Virus record (IMG/VR): IMGVR_UViG_3300031963_000285
Location: 1-44,491 of that record
Origin: a virus
Strand: one strand, 5' to 3'
DNA length: 44,491 nucleotides
The notes under the pieces are model-generated. The model was not told where the DNA came from, did not search any database, and saw only the letters and a program-made list of their open reading frames with translations. Made by a program: the position numbers and the translations under genes. The number at the start of each line of letters is the position of its first letter. Within the stretch, counting starts at the first letter, position 1. Positions 1 through 8,893 of the stretch are shown here, piece after piece.

Positions 1-987
1 TTGAGGGGTCTGACGCTCAGACATGTTGATGTTCTTGATTTTTCGGTCAAGGCCATCAGCAGCATCGGCCATTCCCTGCTCATAAAAGAACTGGGCGAAT
101 TTTTCAGGGTTCATCGCAACAGATAACGCCTTGTGATATCCGGCTGCATCCTTAATCAGTCCGCTCTCATCCAAATACTTTGAGATGAAATTGGACGGAT
201 TCGACTGAAGAGACTTCAGCTCGGATGAAGTACCGGGCGAGAACACAATTTTCTTGTCCTTCACATTGAACTCAAAACCTTTGAATTCCTGACTGAACAA
301 CTCGTCGGTTTTCTTGGAGAACCATTGACGCTTGCGCTCTTGCTCCTCTTGGAGCGTTTTTGACTGCTGCATGTATTGCTTGTAGGACTCGTACTCCTCA
401 CGCTCAGCATCTGGAATGGAAGCCCGGCTTGACTCAAGCGGGACTTTGTACTTTTCCTTCTGCTCAGCGAAGTAGGACTTCGCCTTGGCAATCATTTTCT
501 TTTTGGCCAGTTTGGCCTTCTTCACGGTGGTTTCGTCGTCGAGCTCCTCGTCATACGAGTAATCGTCCATCATGGCATCGATGTCGTCGTCGTCAAGGCC
601 TTCCTCGGTCTCCCGGAGATAGCTCTTCAACATGGCATCGGGGTCCATGGACTCATAGTCCGCCTGAAGTTTGATGAAGTCTTGAATCCCGCGTCCGGTT
701 TCTTTCTTGAACGTCAGGAATGCAGACACATCCTCTGGAAGCGGCTCGGATTCCTCACGCTCGCGAGAAAGCTCGTCGAACGACTTGATTTCCTTGTTGT
801 ACCTCTTGCTCAGGTATGACAAGACCTTTCCCTCGTCCAGACCATCATCAGCCGGCTCGGCGGATGCCGACTCGACCTGTGCGCCCTGAGTTGGCTCCTC
901 TGTTGCAGCGGCAATGATTTCCGCTTCACGCTGAGGAAGGCTCTTGGTTTCGCCTACGCTAGGTATTTCTCTTACCGTAAATTCCAT
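1..987 (-). CDS. Scaffold-like acidic phage protein, 3' end outside window
   Basis: An ATG at 987 opens a frame that stays open to base 1, giving at least 329 residues. The N-terminal third is rich in Glu, Asp, Ser and Ala. A very acidic stretch with runs of Asp follows near residue 125, then a Lys/Glu helix that is probably a coiled coil (about residues 140-210), then a more globular C-terminal part. It starts 33 bp downstream of the portal stop. A hydrophilic, acidic, helical protein next to the portal fits a scaffolding or head-assembly protein; crAss-like phages carry a protein of this kind between portal and major capsid protein. No catalytic motif is seen. The role is inferred from position and composition. 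The C-terminus is missing unless the window ends join (see findings). Confidence 0.7.
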   Translation of the reverse strand, partial: MEFTVREIPSVGETKSLPQREAEIIAAATEEPTQGAQVESASAEPADDGLDEGKVLSYLSKRYNKEIKSFDELSREREESEPLPEDVSAFLTFKKETGRGIQDFIKLQADYESMDPDAMLKSYLRETEEGLDDDDIDAMMDDYSYDEELDDETTVKKAKLAKKKMIAKAKSYFAEQKEKYKVPLESSRASIPDAEREEYESYKQYMQQSKTLQEEQERKRQWFSKKTDELFSQEFKGFEFNVKDKKIVFSPGTSSELKSLQSNPSNFISKYLDESGLIKDAAGYHKALSVAMNPEKFAQFFYEQGMADAADGLDRKIKNINMSERQTPQ

Positions 988-1020
988 TACATTGCAATTT
1001 TAGTGAAAATTTTTCAAATG

Positions 1021-3459
1021 TCATCTTGGGTTGAATTCCTCCATGCCGAATCCGTCCAGCGAGTCCTCGTTGGATTCGAAATTCAGGGGTGGTAAATTCA
1101 GCTTCCTCTGGTTGATAAGGTTGCTCTGTTGGGTGTTCTGCTGGCTGATTCGCTTTGATTTCTCAATCTCACGTTCGCGCTCGCGCTTTGAAAGATTGTC
1201 ATTGGTCATCGCGGAAATCTGCTGCGTGTATTTGAACTCCTCGGCCATCAACAGCTTCTTCAGGTTCGCCTCTTCCCTGAGCTTCTCGATTTCAAATGCA
1301 ATCTCGGCCTGCTTTATTTGTATGGCTTTTTGAGTCTCCATCTGAATCTTCTGTAGCGAAAGCTGCGATGCCATCTCTTGGGACTTGAGCTGCTGCTGGG
1401 ACACCATGGCCTGCTTTTGCATCTCCATCTTCTCCTCGCGTTCCATCTTCTTGACCCGCTTGAGCTTGAGAAGCTGATTCGCCAGCTTGATGTTCCTGAG
1501 CTCCCGGATATCGATTGCGTCCTCGAGGTTGATGTCTCCCTTCTGCAAGGCGATTGAGATGTTGTTCTCAAGTTGCTGCTTCTGCTCTTCATCCGGTGAG
1601 ATTTCAATGAAGATACCAAAGTCGTAGATGTACAGGTCCTTGATTTCATTCAGGATTCCGACGTTGTACTTCCCAATCTTGTTTGCGAAGTCGTCCTTGA
1701 AGTCAGCATACTGCAGGATATCCGCCACCCGGTAGGTCAACGCCTCCGCGATTGTCTTGAAAATGTACAGGCCGGCCTCAAGGATGTGGCGTGTGGCCGT
1801 GTTCGAGTTCAATGCAGCCAACTTCTGCACACCGACAAGGGAGTTCGGGTCCGGGTCAGAGCCGTCTCTCGCCTCATTCAGGCCGGTCACAGACCTGAGC
1901 ATGTCGAGGTAGTGGTTGTAGTTGGTGATGAGCATCTGTGTCTTTGATGCCCCGCTGTTCGATGTGAGCTCCTGAATCGGGATGCGTGCGTTGTTGAATT
2001 CACCGTCCTGAGTGTACGAGCGGCCAATTACGCTACCAGTCTGGAAATAGAGCCTCAGAGCGTCCTCTGGGTTGTAAGCCTCCCCAGTGCCAAGGTCAAC
2101 CTCGTTGATGCCGTCAGCGTCGATGAAAACGCCATCTGGGACCACTCTGGAAATGACTTGCTGCAGCTTCAAGTGCGTAAGCTGGATGAGGTCCGCAAAT
2201 GGTATCATCCTGCGGACAAGGGACTCGATGTTCCCCTTGTACATCCTCGGGGCGCACGCCACGTAGTTCGGGATTGCATGCTGGGATGCCGACTTGGGGC
2301 GCACCATGTTCTCGGCCATCTGCCACTTGAGCAGATAGTTCGTGCCCATGACCATCACGCCTTCATACCAGACATCGATTGTCTTCTCGATTTTGGTGAA
2401 CTGGCCGTCGTCCATCATCTCCATTGGAGGATTGAACGTGTCGTCCTTCTCGATTACCCGGGCATTCCCGTTCTCCAGCAGTTTCTTTTTGTAGACGACC
2501 TTCTTCGTGGTCTTGTAGTTGAAGTACAGCAGCGTGCACGAGTCCCTGCTGAACAGGGAATTCTCGTACAGGGCCGGGGTATTGTATGTGTCGTACCAGC
2601 TCTGCCCGCACTTCGCAATCTCCTCGAGCTCGTCCTCTGTGATGTCCGGGTTGATTTTGATGATTTCCGTGGTCGGAACCGTCTTAATCTCTCCGAAATA
2701 GAAGCAGTCCCTGAAGTACGGGTCCTCCGTGTAGCTGTAAATCCAGTTCGCCGGGTCGACGTAGCTGATTTTCACACCAGCCCCACGCAAGAACTCGTGC
2801 TTTGCGACACCAACACCCAAGACGGTCATGTCGTAGTCGCACTGCTGGCGGACATAGTGGTAGTTGTTCTCGTCGAGAATGGTGTTGATGGCTTCTTCCT
2901 CTGCAATCTCGATGGCCGGCTTGTACTTGAGCTGCATGTACAGCGACAGCTCCTCGTCAGTCTCTGGCAGCTCCTCCGGGTCCATCACGAACGGATTGAC
3001 CCCGGACTGCTTCTGAATCGTTTCTAGGAACGGCTTCGCGACCATCTGCCCCTCAAGCATGTCCTGAAACTGGGACCGGCGGGTCTGCGACATGGCATCC
3101 TGAGCATAAGCCTTGACCTTGAATAGGCGGTCTGACATCCCGTTCACGACGATGTCGACGAACTTCGGGATGATGGGGACTGGTGTCCAGTCGAGGTTCA
3201 GGTGGGAAAGGTCCCCGTTGATGGCAATCTCGTCCTTGTACTTCTGCACGGACTGCTCACCACGGGCATACATCCGCAGCTTGTGGAATTCATTCCATTG
3301 TGAGTAGAATCGACCATGATTCCCGTCACGACGGAACCACTCATATTGTATGGCCTGCCCTATCCTCAGCCCGAATTCAGGCGTTTCTTTCTTGCTGTCG
3401 GAAACGAACTGGTCCGGGAATGCGGCGGGCTGGACCTCCACCTTGATATCCTTCTTCAT
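1021..3459 (-). CDS. Portal protein, crAss-like type
   Basis: This 812-residue protein would form the dodecameric ring at the capsid vertex through which DNA is packaged and ejected. The N-terminal 300 residues carry the block LNLDWTPVPIIPKFVDIVVN, which I associate with portals of crAss-like phages. Residues about 640-760 form a long Gln/Lys/Glu/Met-rich helix, predicted coiled coil, followed by a polar tail, a C-terminal extension also seen in such portals. The ATG at 3459 overlaps the terminase stop by four bases (ATGA), so the two are translationally coupled in the usual terminase-portal order. Family assignment is from sequence resemblance and gene order. Confidence 0.88.
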   Translation of the reverse strand: MKKDIKVEVQPAAFPDQFVSDSKKETPEFGLRIGQAIQYEWFRRDGNHGRFYSQWNEFHKLRMYARGEQSVQKYKDEIAINGDLSHLNLDWTPVPIIPKFVDIVVNGMSDRLFKVKAYAQDAMSQTRRSQFQDMLEGQMVAKPFLETIQKQSGVNPFVMDPEELPETDEELSLYMQLKYKPAIEIAEEEAINTILDENNYHYVRQQCDYDMTVLGVGVAKHEFLRGAGVKISYVDPANWIYSYTEDPYFRDCFYFGEIKTVPTTEIIKINPDITEDELEEIAKCGQSWYDTYNTPALYENSLFSRDSCTLLYFNYKTTKKVVYKKKLLENGNARVIEKDDTFNPPMEMMDDGQFTKIEKTIDVWYEGVMVMGTNYLLKWQMAENMVRPKSASQHAIPNYVACAPRMYKGNIESLVRRMIPFADLIQLTHLKLQQVISRVVPDGVFIDADGINEVDLGTGEAYNPEDALRLYFQTGSVIGRSYTQDGEFNNARIPIQELTSNSGASKTQMLITNYNHYLDMLRSVTGLNEARDGSDPDPNSLVGVQKLAALNSNTATRHILEAGLYIFKTIAEALTYRVADILQYADFKDDFANKIGKYNVGILNEIKDLYIYDFGIFIEISPDEEQKQQLENNISIALQKGDINLEDAIDIRELRNIKLANQLLKLKRVKKMEREEKMEMQKQAMVSQQQLKSQEMASQLSLQKIQMETQKAIQIKQAEIAFEIEKLREEANLKKLLMAEEFKYTQQISAMTNDNLSKREREREIEKSKRISQQNTQQSNLINQRKLNLPPLNFESNEDSLDGFGMEEFNPR

Positions 3460-5756
3460 TTATTCAGGCGGCTTATGGTGCTGCTGTTGTTGTAGGTAGC
3501 AAATTTAACGGATATTTTGGATTGTGTTCTTTCCGGCTGATACAGATGCTTCTGGTTTGCCATAATTGCAAGCCCGGAGCTGATGGATGCGTCGAACGCG
3601 GTCCTGTTGTTGATGTCGAACTTGGCCCAGTTCTCGAGCGTCCGGTGGAACGGCATCGTCCCGATTAGGTCGGGGTCCCGGAACCGGCCCTCCAAATCGA
3701 ACCCGACGTACTTCTCGATGTAAGACTCGATTGCTGCGGCGTGCGCCTGCTTCACGTCCTCTGATGAGTTGGGGATGCCACCCAGCTCCAGCTCTGTCTT
3801 GGACAGCTTGTGCTTCTCCTTGTCCGGCCTGTTCAGGCAGAATCCTCGGTAGCCGCGGTTCTTGAAGTGATACAGCAGCCTCGGCTTGTTGTTCTCAATC
3901 AAGATTGGCATCCCGTAAAAAACACACGCCATCAAGACCTCTTCGAAGAATATCTCCGCGGTCTGCGGCCTTGCGATGTACTCCAAGAAGAACTGGTTTG
4001 TCGGGGCCTTGTCGTCCATGTGGAACTTCGTGAGGCCATGCAGGGCCCCGTTCGACCCACGCCCATCAACGACACCAGAGATGTCATAGGAGTCGCACCC
4101 GAACGCCCCGATGTGCTCGTTCCCCGGGTGCTTCATCCCGCTCCTCTCGTAAACCCTGTTCTGCATCTCCCGTGGTGGCATCCATGCCAAATAGAACCTT
4201 CCCCGTGGGTCCGGGTTGAACACCACCTTGGAGTCCTTGATTCCATCCTTCCAGCTGAATGTCCCGCGGGTGATGTGGTGGGCCTCGATGAGCGAGTCGT
4301 TGTAGTCAATCTGCTGGTAGATTTTGGTCAGGTTGAACAGCGCAGACTTACTCTCATCCCTAAAGGCGTGGCTCTCAGACCGGGGATACTGGCGGTAGAA
4401 TTCATTCAGCGCATCTGCGTCGTTCTTCATCGAGTCGACCTCCGCCTCCCAGTAGTCGATTGCCCCATTCTTGATGAGGGCCCCGTCGGGTCCGTATGTC
4501 TTCTTCTCAGGCTTCCGGAGCACAGGCATCCCGTACATGTCGATGAATCCCTCAAAGTTCCACTCCATGGGAATGAACAGCGAATACAGGCCGCTCTTTG
4601 TGCGCCCGTTCGCATCCCTCTTCGTGATATCTGAGTCCATGTACAGGCTCTTGAAGTTGGAGCCGCCCTTGTCGAGTGCGTTCGACGTTGAGCCCATCAT
4701 GCACTTTCCAATGATTCTGGAACCAAGCCTGAGACAGGTCTTGGTGACACGCCAGTTGTTCAGGATGTTCACGGGCTTGACCCACTTCCCGCTCTCGTCG
4801 TGCAGGAGCAGGAGCAGTTTCTCGCCGTCGTATGAGTTGTCCTCGGTGTTCCTCCAGTCGATTGTCGTGTCGAGGCCATCCATGATGGACGTGTTGAACG
4901 AGCTGAGGTTTTTCTTGGTGATTTTCGAAGCCGGGACCCGGTATGCAAGCTCTGTCTTCGGCTTGTCCATCCCGTCCTGCACAGGTTTGAAGAAGAACGG
5001 AAGGTTGCTGTTGATTGGGACCACCTTGTCCGTGAACATCTTCTTTGCGTCGACACCGGTCTTGGACAGGATTCCAACCCGGGCATCACGGGCCAGCGTG
5101 GCCGTGTTCACCCCTTCTGATGAAGACATGAACGAGAATCCGGAACGACGAATCTTCAGGTAGCACATCCCGAAGCACCGGGGGTCGGCCTTGCATGCCT
5201 CCCAGAAGATGAAGAAAATCCGGTTTGCCTCCCGGAAGTCAGGGTAGCCGATGTCAATCTTCGACCACTGGAGGTACATGTAGTGCGAGCCGGTGATGTA
5301 GGTCGGCTTCCCGTTGTTCGCAAACCACAGCCCCTGTTCGCGCCTGTCGAACTCGTTCTCGATGTAGTCGACCCAAGAATCCCGGAAGTCCTTGGGCATC
5401 TCGTTCCACTTGAAAATCGATGGTATCTTGGCGAGAGCCTTGGGCAATTCGTGTCGTTCCCACTTCTGCTTGGCCGTTTCCGGGTAACTTTGAAGATACT
5501 CCATTCCGGTCATTGCCGGCAATGCAATCTTCAGCCCCTGAATGGAAACGATGTCTCCAATCATCCCCGTCTTGGAGATGACGATGATGTCATAGTGCTC
5601 GTCGTACCCGTAATCCCAAGACTTCCCGGTATTCCTGTTCTCGAGGATGTTCTTAGGAACCACCCCGGACAGGACATGATACAGGCTACTTTGACCTTCT
5701 CTCCGCGAACCCTTGGTTTCCTGTGTCTGACTTCTTGTCTTTGCCATGCTCTTCAC
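3456..5756 (-). CDS. terL: Terminase large subunit (packaging ATPase-nuclease)
   Basis: This 766-residue protein should power DNA packaging and cut concatemers. The ATPase half has a non-classical Walker A near residues 202-208 (KIRRSGFS), a hydrophobic strand ending in Asp-Glu at about 314-321 (Walker B, LLLLHDES) and a motif-III-like GSTS at about 355. The C-terminal half has acidic residues in GAFGCDSYD (about residue 550) and PILIENN, which fit the RNase-H-like nuclease. The degenerate Walker A is common in Bacteroidota phage terminases. An in-frame ATG at 5747 (MAKTRSQ) is an alternative start. The gene overlaps the 5686-5982 gene upstream and the portal downstream. Confidence 0.9.
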   Translation of the reverse strand: MKSMAKTRSQTQETKGSRREGQSSLYHVLSGVVPKNILENRNTGKSWDYGYDEHYDIIVISKTGMIGDIVSIQGLKIALPAMTGMEYLQSYPETAKQKWERHELPKALAKIPSIFKWNEMPKDFRDSWVDYIENEFDRREQGLWFANNGKPTYITGSHYMYLQWSKIDIGYPDFREANRIFFIFWEACKADPRCFGMCYLKIRRSGFSFMSSSEGVNTATLARDARVGILSKTGVDAKKMFTDKVVPINSNLPFFFKPVQDGMDKPKTELAYRVPASKITKKNLSSFNTSIMDGLDTTIDWRNTEDNSYDGEKLLLLLHDESGKWVKPVNILNNWRVTKTCLRLGSRIIGKCMMGSTSNALDKGGSNFKSLYMDSDITKRDANGRTKSGLYSLFIPMEWNFEGFIDMYGMPVLRKPEKKTYGPDGALIKNGAIDYWEAEVDSMKNDADALNEFYRQYPRSESHAFRDESKSALFNLTKIYQQIDYNDSLIEAHHITRGTFSWKDGIKDSKVVFNPDPRGRFYLAWMPPREMQNRVYERSGMKHPGNEHIGAFGCDSYDISGVVDGRGSNGALHGLTKFHMDDKAPTNQFFLEYIARPQTAEIFFEEVLMACVFYGMPILIENNKPRLLYHFKNRGYRGFCLNRPDKEKHKLSKTELELGGIPNSSEDVKQAHAAAIESYIEKYVGFDLEGRFRDPDLIGTMPFHRTLENWAKFDINNRTAFDASISSGLAIMANQKHLYQPERTQSKISVKFATYNNSSTISRLNK

Positions 5757-5982
5757 TCATTACTGCTTTCTCGGCCTCTATCCTCGACAGGATTTCGAAC
5801 GCATCAAAGATGGCCAGCTTCTTCGAGGCCGCGGCATTCTTCAGCTTGTCGGCCCCAAGGTCTGTATCCTCTTCACCGCTGCGGAAAACCTTGTCCTCCG
5901 CAACACTGATGAGCTCATCGATGGCCTTGTATCCTGCCTCGATGATACGCATTTTGATTTCCTTTGGGTTATGCTCCTGCAT
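5686..5982 (-). CDS. Small protein before terL, candidate small terminase
   Basis: 98 residues from an ATG at 5982; longer upstream starts would run deep into the oxygenase gene. The protein is mostly helical and charged, with a Lys/Ser-rich, polar C-terminus ending in GFAERRSK. It overlaps the start of terL by about 70 bp. A small helical protein immediately before the large terminase is the normal place for the DNA-recognition small subunit, and crAss-like phages have a comparable gene there. No helix-turn-helix can be asserted by eye, so the role is positional inference. Confidence 0.6.
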   Translation of the reverse strand: MQEHNPKEIKMRIIEAGYKAIDELISVAEDKVFRSGEEDTDLGADKLKNAAASKKLAIFDAFEILSRIEAEKAVMSEEHGKDKKSDTGNQGFAERRSK

Positions 5983-6442
5983 GCTTCGAGATAAAAACGA
6001 CCTGAACAAGGCGGGCATCATCGCCATCGCCAAAATTATCGAACACCGCCCGCGAGTGCTTAATCCGGGAATCGAAGACAACACACCTGTTGTACTTCAT
6101 CTCGGCCTTCATCGCTTGGACACCATCGTCGTCATACAGGATTGTGCCCTCATCCTCCGGGTGCTGCCTGTTAAGGTACAAAACAGCCGTGATATCCCCC
6201 ATCATTTCGTCCGAATGGATGAAATTAGGCTCCTCCTGACCGGATGGAGACCTCCTGACGAAGTTGTATGCCACCACGCCGCCGAATCGCTTGCGGATGA
6301 ATTCGCTGAACTCGTCAACTTCACGGGGCTGTATCCCCTTGAACAGCTGGTCCCCCGCCTGCACATCGATAAAATCACCGCCAAGGACTTCCCTGACGTA
6401 TGAGTCCGGGTCGCTCAAGACCTCGTCGTAGATGACCATCAT
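5969..6442 (-). CDS. 2-oxoglutarate/Fe(II) oxygenase, prolyl-4-hydroxylase-like
   Basis: 157 residues with the full set of iron and co-substrate ligands of the double-stranded beta-helix oxygenases: His76 and Asp78 (IHSDE), a distal His129 (RIKHSR) and an Arg at about 144 (ARLVQ) that would bind 2-oxoglutarate. Enzymes of this fold hydroxylate prolyl or other side chains, or nucleic-acid bases. The target here is unknown. Small P4H-like proteins occur in structural and packaging modules of many phages, which suggests modification of a virion protein. The start at 6442 overlaps the preceding stop (ATGA), and the 3' end overlaps the next gene by 14 bp. Confidence 0.78.
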   Translation of the reverse strand: MMVIYDEVLSDPDSYVREVLGGDFIDVQAGDQLFKGIQPREVDEFSEFIRKRFGGVVAYNFVRRSPSGQEEPNFIHSDEMMGDITAVLYLNRQHPEDEGTILYDDDGVQAMKAEMKYNRCVVFDSRIKHSRAVFDNFGDGDDARLVQVVFISKHAGA

Positions 6443-7002
6443 AGCTTTATCGTGATGTGCTGGTCCATTATCCTGTATAGCGGCTCCCCGTCAACGATGA
6501 ACTCGTACTCAGTCTCGGGCGCAAAGCAAACCCGGTCCCCCGGCTTTATCCCGCTATCCGAGATGAACTTGTTCGGGTAGACCATCTCTCCCATGAGCGG
6601 CTCAAAAGTGACCCCCTTCAGGATAGATGAGTTGTCGGCAGGAACCGGGCGGATGAAGCAGTACTTGTCGTATGCATGCCATCCCCCGTCGCTGAAATAC
6701 ATGAAGAACTGGTCAGGCTCGATGAGGAACACGTCCTCACGGAAGAAGCTCTTCCCGCTCTTCCTGCGACCCTTCATGTCGTTGTAGAACTTGAATGCGT
6801 TGTGATGCACGAGAAGCGTGTCTCCGGGCCTCACAGGGCCGCTATACCGGGCTGGGGTCTCAATTACCTCAGCATACCTGTTGGAGAACCTGTGGTCCTC
6901 CTCAGACGTGCTTACGACAACCTCTACACCTGAGATGTCTTTTGTGTTTGAGTACCTTTTCCTGCCTACCGGTTTTACAATGAAGTAAAATGGTGATTGC
7001 AT
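6439..7002 (-). CDS. Conserved crAss-like protein, possibly tandem Cpn10-like barrels
   Basis: 187 residues, familiar to me as a conserved but unnamed protein of crAss-like late modules. Two halves look related. Residues about 5-80 (FIVKPVG..., RPGDTLLVHHN) and about 115-187 (YCFIRPVP..., IKPGDRVCFAPETEYEFIVDGEPLYRI) each have the pattern of a GroES-type barrel: a V-K-P strand, a loop, a P-G-D turn followed by a strand, and a terminal hydrophobic strand. Similar spacing is seen in the true GroES at 16128-16391. If correct, it may be a co-chaperonin for capsid or portal folding. This is an inference from pattern; the gene itself is certain. Confidence 0.75.
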   Translation of the reverse strand: MQSPFYFIVKPVGRKRYSNTKDISGVEVVVSTSEEDHRFSNRYAEVIETPARYSGPVRPGDTLLVHHNAFKFYNDMKGRRKSGKSFFREDVFLIEPDQFFMYFSDGGWHAYDKYCFIRPVPADNSSILKGVTFEPLMGEMVYPNKFISDSGIKPGDRVCFAPETEYEFIVDGEPLYRIMDQHITIKL

Positions 7003-7248
7003 TCAAAAGTTGATATTGAATTCGATTGAAATTGGAACCGTGTTCCGGAACTCCTTCCACAGGCGTATCTCGGATTCTGGGTTTATGATAAAAATCTGGT
7101 AAGCCCCGGTGATGTCATTATACAAGATGCAATGGATTTCCTGAGTATCTCCGAGCACACGCTGCCCAACGATGTAGTGCATCGCATCTTTCAGGTCCGG
7201 TCCGATTGATATCTTACGGATTTCTCGCATGACGACCGGGGACGACAT
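7003..7248 (-). CDS. Small conserved late protein, unknown function
   Basis: 81 residues, rich in beta-strand-forming residues, with a KISIGPDLKDAMHYIVGQ opening and an ISIEFNINF ending that I recall from other crAss-like phages. It has no signal peptide, membrane segment or catalytic motif. It is packed between the holin-like gene (shares base 7248) and the Cpn10-like gene (ends one base before), so it belongs to the same transcript. Confidence 0.72.
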   Translation of the reverse strand: MSSPVVMREIRKISIGPDLKDAMHYIVGQRVLGDTQEIHCILYNDITGAYQIFIINPESEIRLWKEFRNTVPISIEFNINF

Positions 7249-7472
7249 CAGATTCCTTCGTCTTTTTTGTGCTTGAGTGCGTCAATCGTGGTGATTCCCA
7301 AGCATGCGGCAGAGTATCCGGCCAGAGAGTAGGCCACCCACTGGCTGACCTCGAACATGTGCATGGTGTCAGCCATGCACACCAAGATGAAGCCGATTCC
7401 GGACGTGATGCCCATCAACCTTTTCGAGCTCTGGTCCTTGCCAGCCTCAAAGAATCCTTTGAACCATTCCAT
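7248..7472 (-). CDS. Small membrane protein, holin-like
   Basis: 74 residues starting MEWFKGFF at 7472, inside the TAATG that ends the preceding gene. Two hydrophobic helices are visible (about residues 20-40 and 44-62, GFILVCMADTM and VAYSLAGYSAACLGIT), followed by a short basic/acidic tail. Size and topology match two-helix holins. There is a second holin-like gene at 9463-9765, so only one may form the lysis pore and the other may act as antiholin or have a different membrane role. Confidence 0.6.
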   Translation of the reverse strand: MEWFKGFFEAGKDQSSKRLMGITSGIGFILVCMADTMHMFEVSQWVAYSLAGYSAACLGITTIDALKHKKDEGI

Positions 7473-8077
7473 TATTTCATTCTGAAGATTTCGATGGATG
7501 CAGAAGGAACAGCAGCCCATGGCGCAGGAGACGGGTCTCTGTCATACAAACCTCCGGCAAGCACCCCGTTGCTCGAGATAAGAATCTCAAAAGACAGCGT
7601 GTCTGCCGCGGCGAACGTGTACGGGAATACGCTGTCTACCGATACGGCAAAATCATTCGCGTCCATCTCCTTCATCATGGTAGGGCCATAAGCTGCGCCA
7701 TTTATCAAAGTGCGGATGTACATGATTGCATACCCGGGCACAGCTCTCTTGTCTGCAGTCAGTTTCAGCTTGACAAAATAGGCTCCAGCCTCGTTAAAGG
7801 TGACTTCTCCTGCAACATCAATCATCACAGGGTCGGAAACCGTACCCTGCGCCGCACCAAACTCTACCTGTAGCGGAGTGTCTGCTGGTGTTGGCTCCTG
7901 ATTGGCGAAGCTGTATGCGAATAGTTCGCGAGTAATGGAGGACAGGTTGTTCACAAAGGCAGCAAGAGCCCCCGCCGTGAAGTTCTTTGTCTCGTTGTTG
8001 TTGTCAGCGTCCGTGCCGATGAGCATGTCGGATGCCGAAACAACGCTGTCGGTCGCGTATGTGCTAATCTTTGCCAT
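7472..8077 (-). CDS. Head-fibre-like or decoration protein with C1q/TNF-like domain
   Basis: 201 residues. The first 45 residues (MAKISTYATDS, then LIGTDADNNNETKNF) match the attachment segment found at the start of many phage head or tail fibres. Residues about 50-200 are beta-rich, with the spacing of a jelly-roll trimer domain of the C1q/TNF type (AGEVTFNEAGAYFVKLKL ... ASIEIFRMK). Such proteins decorate capsids or bind host surface. It overlaps the coiled-coil gene upstream by 14 bp. Function is inferred from architecture. Confidence 0.65.
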   Translation of the reverse strand: MAKISTYATDSVVSASDMLIGTDADNNNETKNFTAGALAAFVNNLSSITRELFAYSFANQEPTPADTPLQVEFGAAQGTVSDPVMIDVAGEVTFNEAGAYFVKLKLTADKRAVPGYAIMYIRTLINGAAYGPTMMKEMDANDFAVSVDSVFPYTFAAADTLSFEILISSNGVLAGGLYDRDPSPAPWAAVPSASIEIFRMK

Positions 8078-8297
8078 TTACAATCTCTCCGGTCTTGATA
8101 TTTATTGAAGCTCCGTCACCATACTTCTGGGACATGAACTCTGAATACTTTGCCCACTCCTCTCCAAGCTCGTCGAGCTTCTTCAGATACGCCAGCTTCT
8201 GGTACTCGAGCTCGCCGACCCTTTTGAGGACGATGTCTTTCTCGGCCTGAATCCGACGGCCAGTGTTCAAGTCTTCCTGAGCTACCGTTTTGTTCAT
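8064..8297 (-). CDS. Small coiled-coil protein
   Basis: 77 residues. Residues about 12-58 form one charged amphipathic helix with heptad-like leucines, probably a coiled coil, followed by a short Gly/Asp-rich beta-like tail (SINIKTGEIVNG). Proteins with this pattern are often found beside fibre genes, where they may act as assembly chaperones or connectors; that is inference. A TATCTTTG promoter element lies 20 bp upstream, so this may be the first gene of a sub-operon that includes the head-fibre and terminase genes. Confidence 0.55.
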   Translation of the reverse strand: MNKTVAQEDLNTGRRIQAEKDIVLKRVGELEYQKLAYLKKLDELGEEWAKYSEFMSQKYGDGASINIKTGEIVNGKD

Positions 8298-8316
8298 GTT
8301 TCAAGAGTGTACACGA

Positions 8317-8343
8317 CAAAGATATATCATTTTCCGACAACAA
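8317..8343 (-). promoter_or_regulatory. Bacteroidota-type promoter before 8297
   Basis: On the minus strand TATCTTTG (8317-8324) matches the -7 element TAnnTTTG. A TTG lies 16 bp upstream at 8341-8343 (shorter than the usual spacing). Transcription would begin about 10-15 nt before the ATG at 8297. It overlaps the 3' end of the spanin-like gene. Confidence 0.45.
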
Positions 8344-8893
8344 TCTCCCTCTGGTATCGAAGGCCAACTCCTTTGTCGGAATAGGTGACGCTCATCACGT
8401 TCCTCTTATGCCTGAATCCGGCGGAGACATCGATTCCAGTGAGGGTCCCGCCTACACCAAGGACGATTGCATTGTTGTTGGGCTGGTAAATCATCGTGGC
8501 ACGCCTGTTCTGAAACAGCACTTCCCGGGCCTCTATCCGGTTCCGGGAAATCTGCTCGTTTATGACAATGAGTGCGCTGCTGTCGTCCTTGACGGTGTCC
8601 GAATACTCCGCGCTTGCGAAGTAGTCACGCATGATTGCAGCCGTGTCGACCGGCCTCAGGACGTATGAAGTGTCACCGGGGAGCCACAACGTGTCATGGA
8701 CAGGGATTGAATCGGTCTCAACGACCCTGAATGGGACCGGCTTGTTCTTGTACACGATGTACGGGACAGAGTCGGCCTCCTCATGGGTGAAAATATGCCT
8801 GAGCTTGGGCTCTTCGTCCTGCTGAATGCATCTGGAAACCATCCCGATGAAGGTCGATATAACAACGACCTTCAGGAAATTATTCCAATTCAC
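8327..8893 (-). CDS. Single-pass membrane protein, spanin-like (DUF6808-like)
   Basis: About 188 residues from a GTG at 8893; the longer ORF to 8968 would overlap the peptidase gene by 89 bp, so the GTG with a 14-bp overlap is preferred. One hydrophobic helix near the N-terminus (FLKVVVISTFIGMV) is followed by Cys, then a long periplasmic part with repeated Asp-Thr strands and a helical segment near residues 100-130. Membrane anchor plus long periplasmic domain next to the endolysin suggests a role in outer-membrane disruption. The DUF6808-like resemblance is from memory. Confidence 0.6.
   Translation of the reverse strand: MNWNNFLKVVVISTFIGMVSRCIQQDEEPKLRHIFTHEEADSVPYIVYKNKPVPFRVVETDSIPVHDTLWLPGDTSYVLRPVDTAAIMRDYFASAEYSDTVKDDSSALIVINEQISRNRIEAREVLFQNRRATMIYQPNNNAIVLGVGGTLTGIDVSAGFRHKRNVMSVTYSDKGVGLRYQREIVVGK

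Noticed and set aside
2158-3027. 289-residue rightward ORF opposite the portal
   Set aside because: Antisense shadow of a confidently identified gene.
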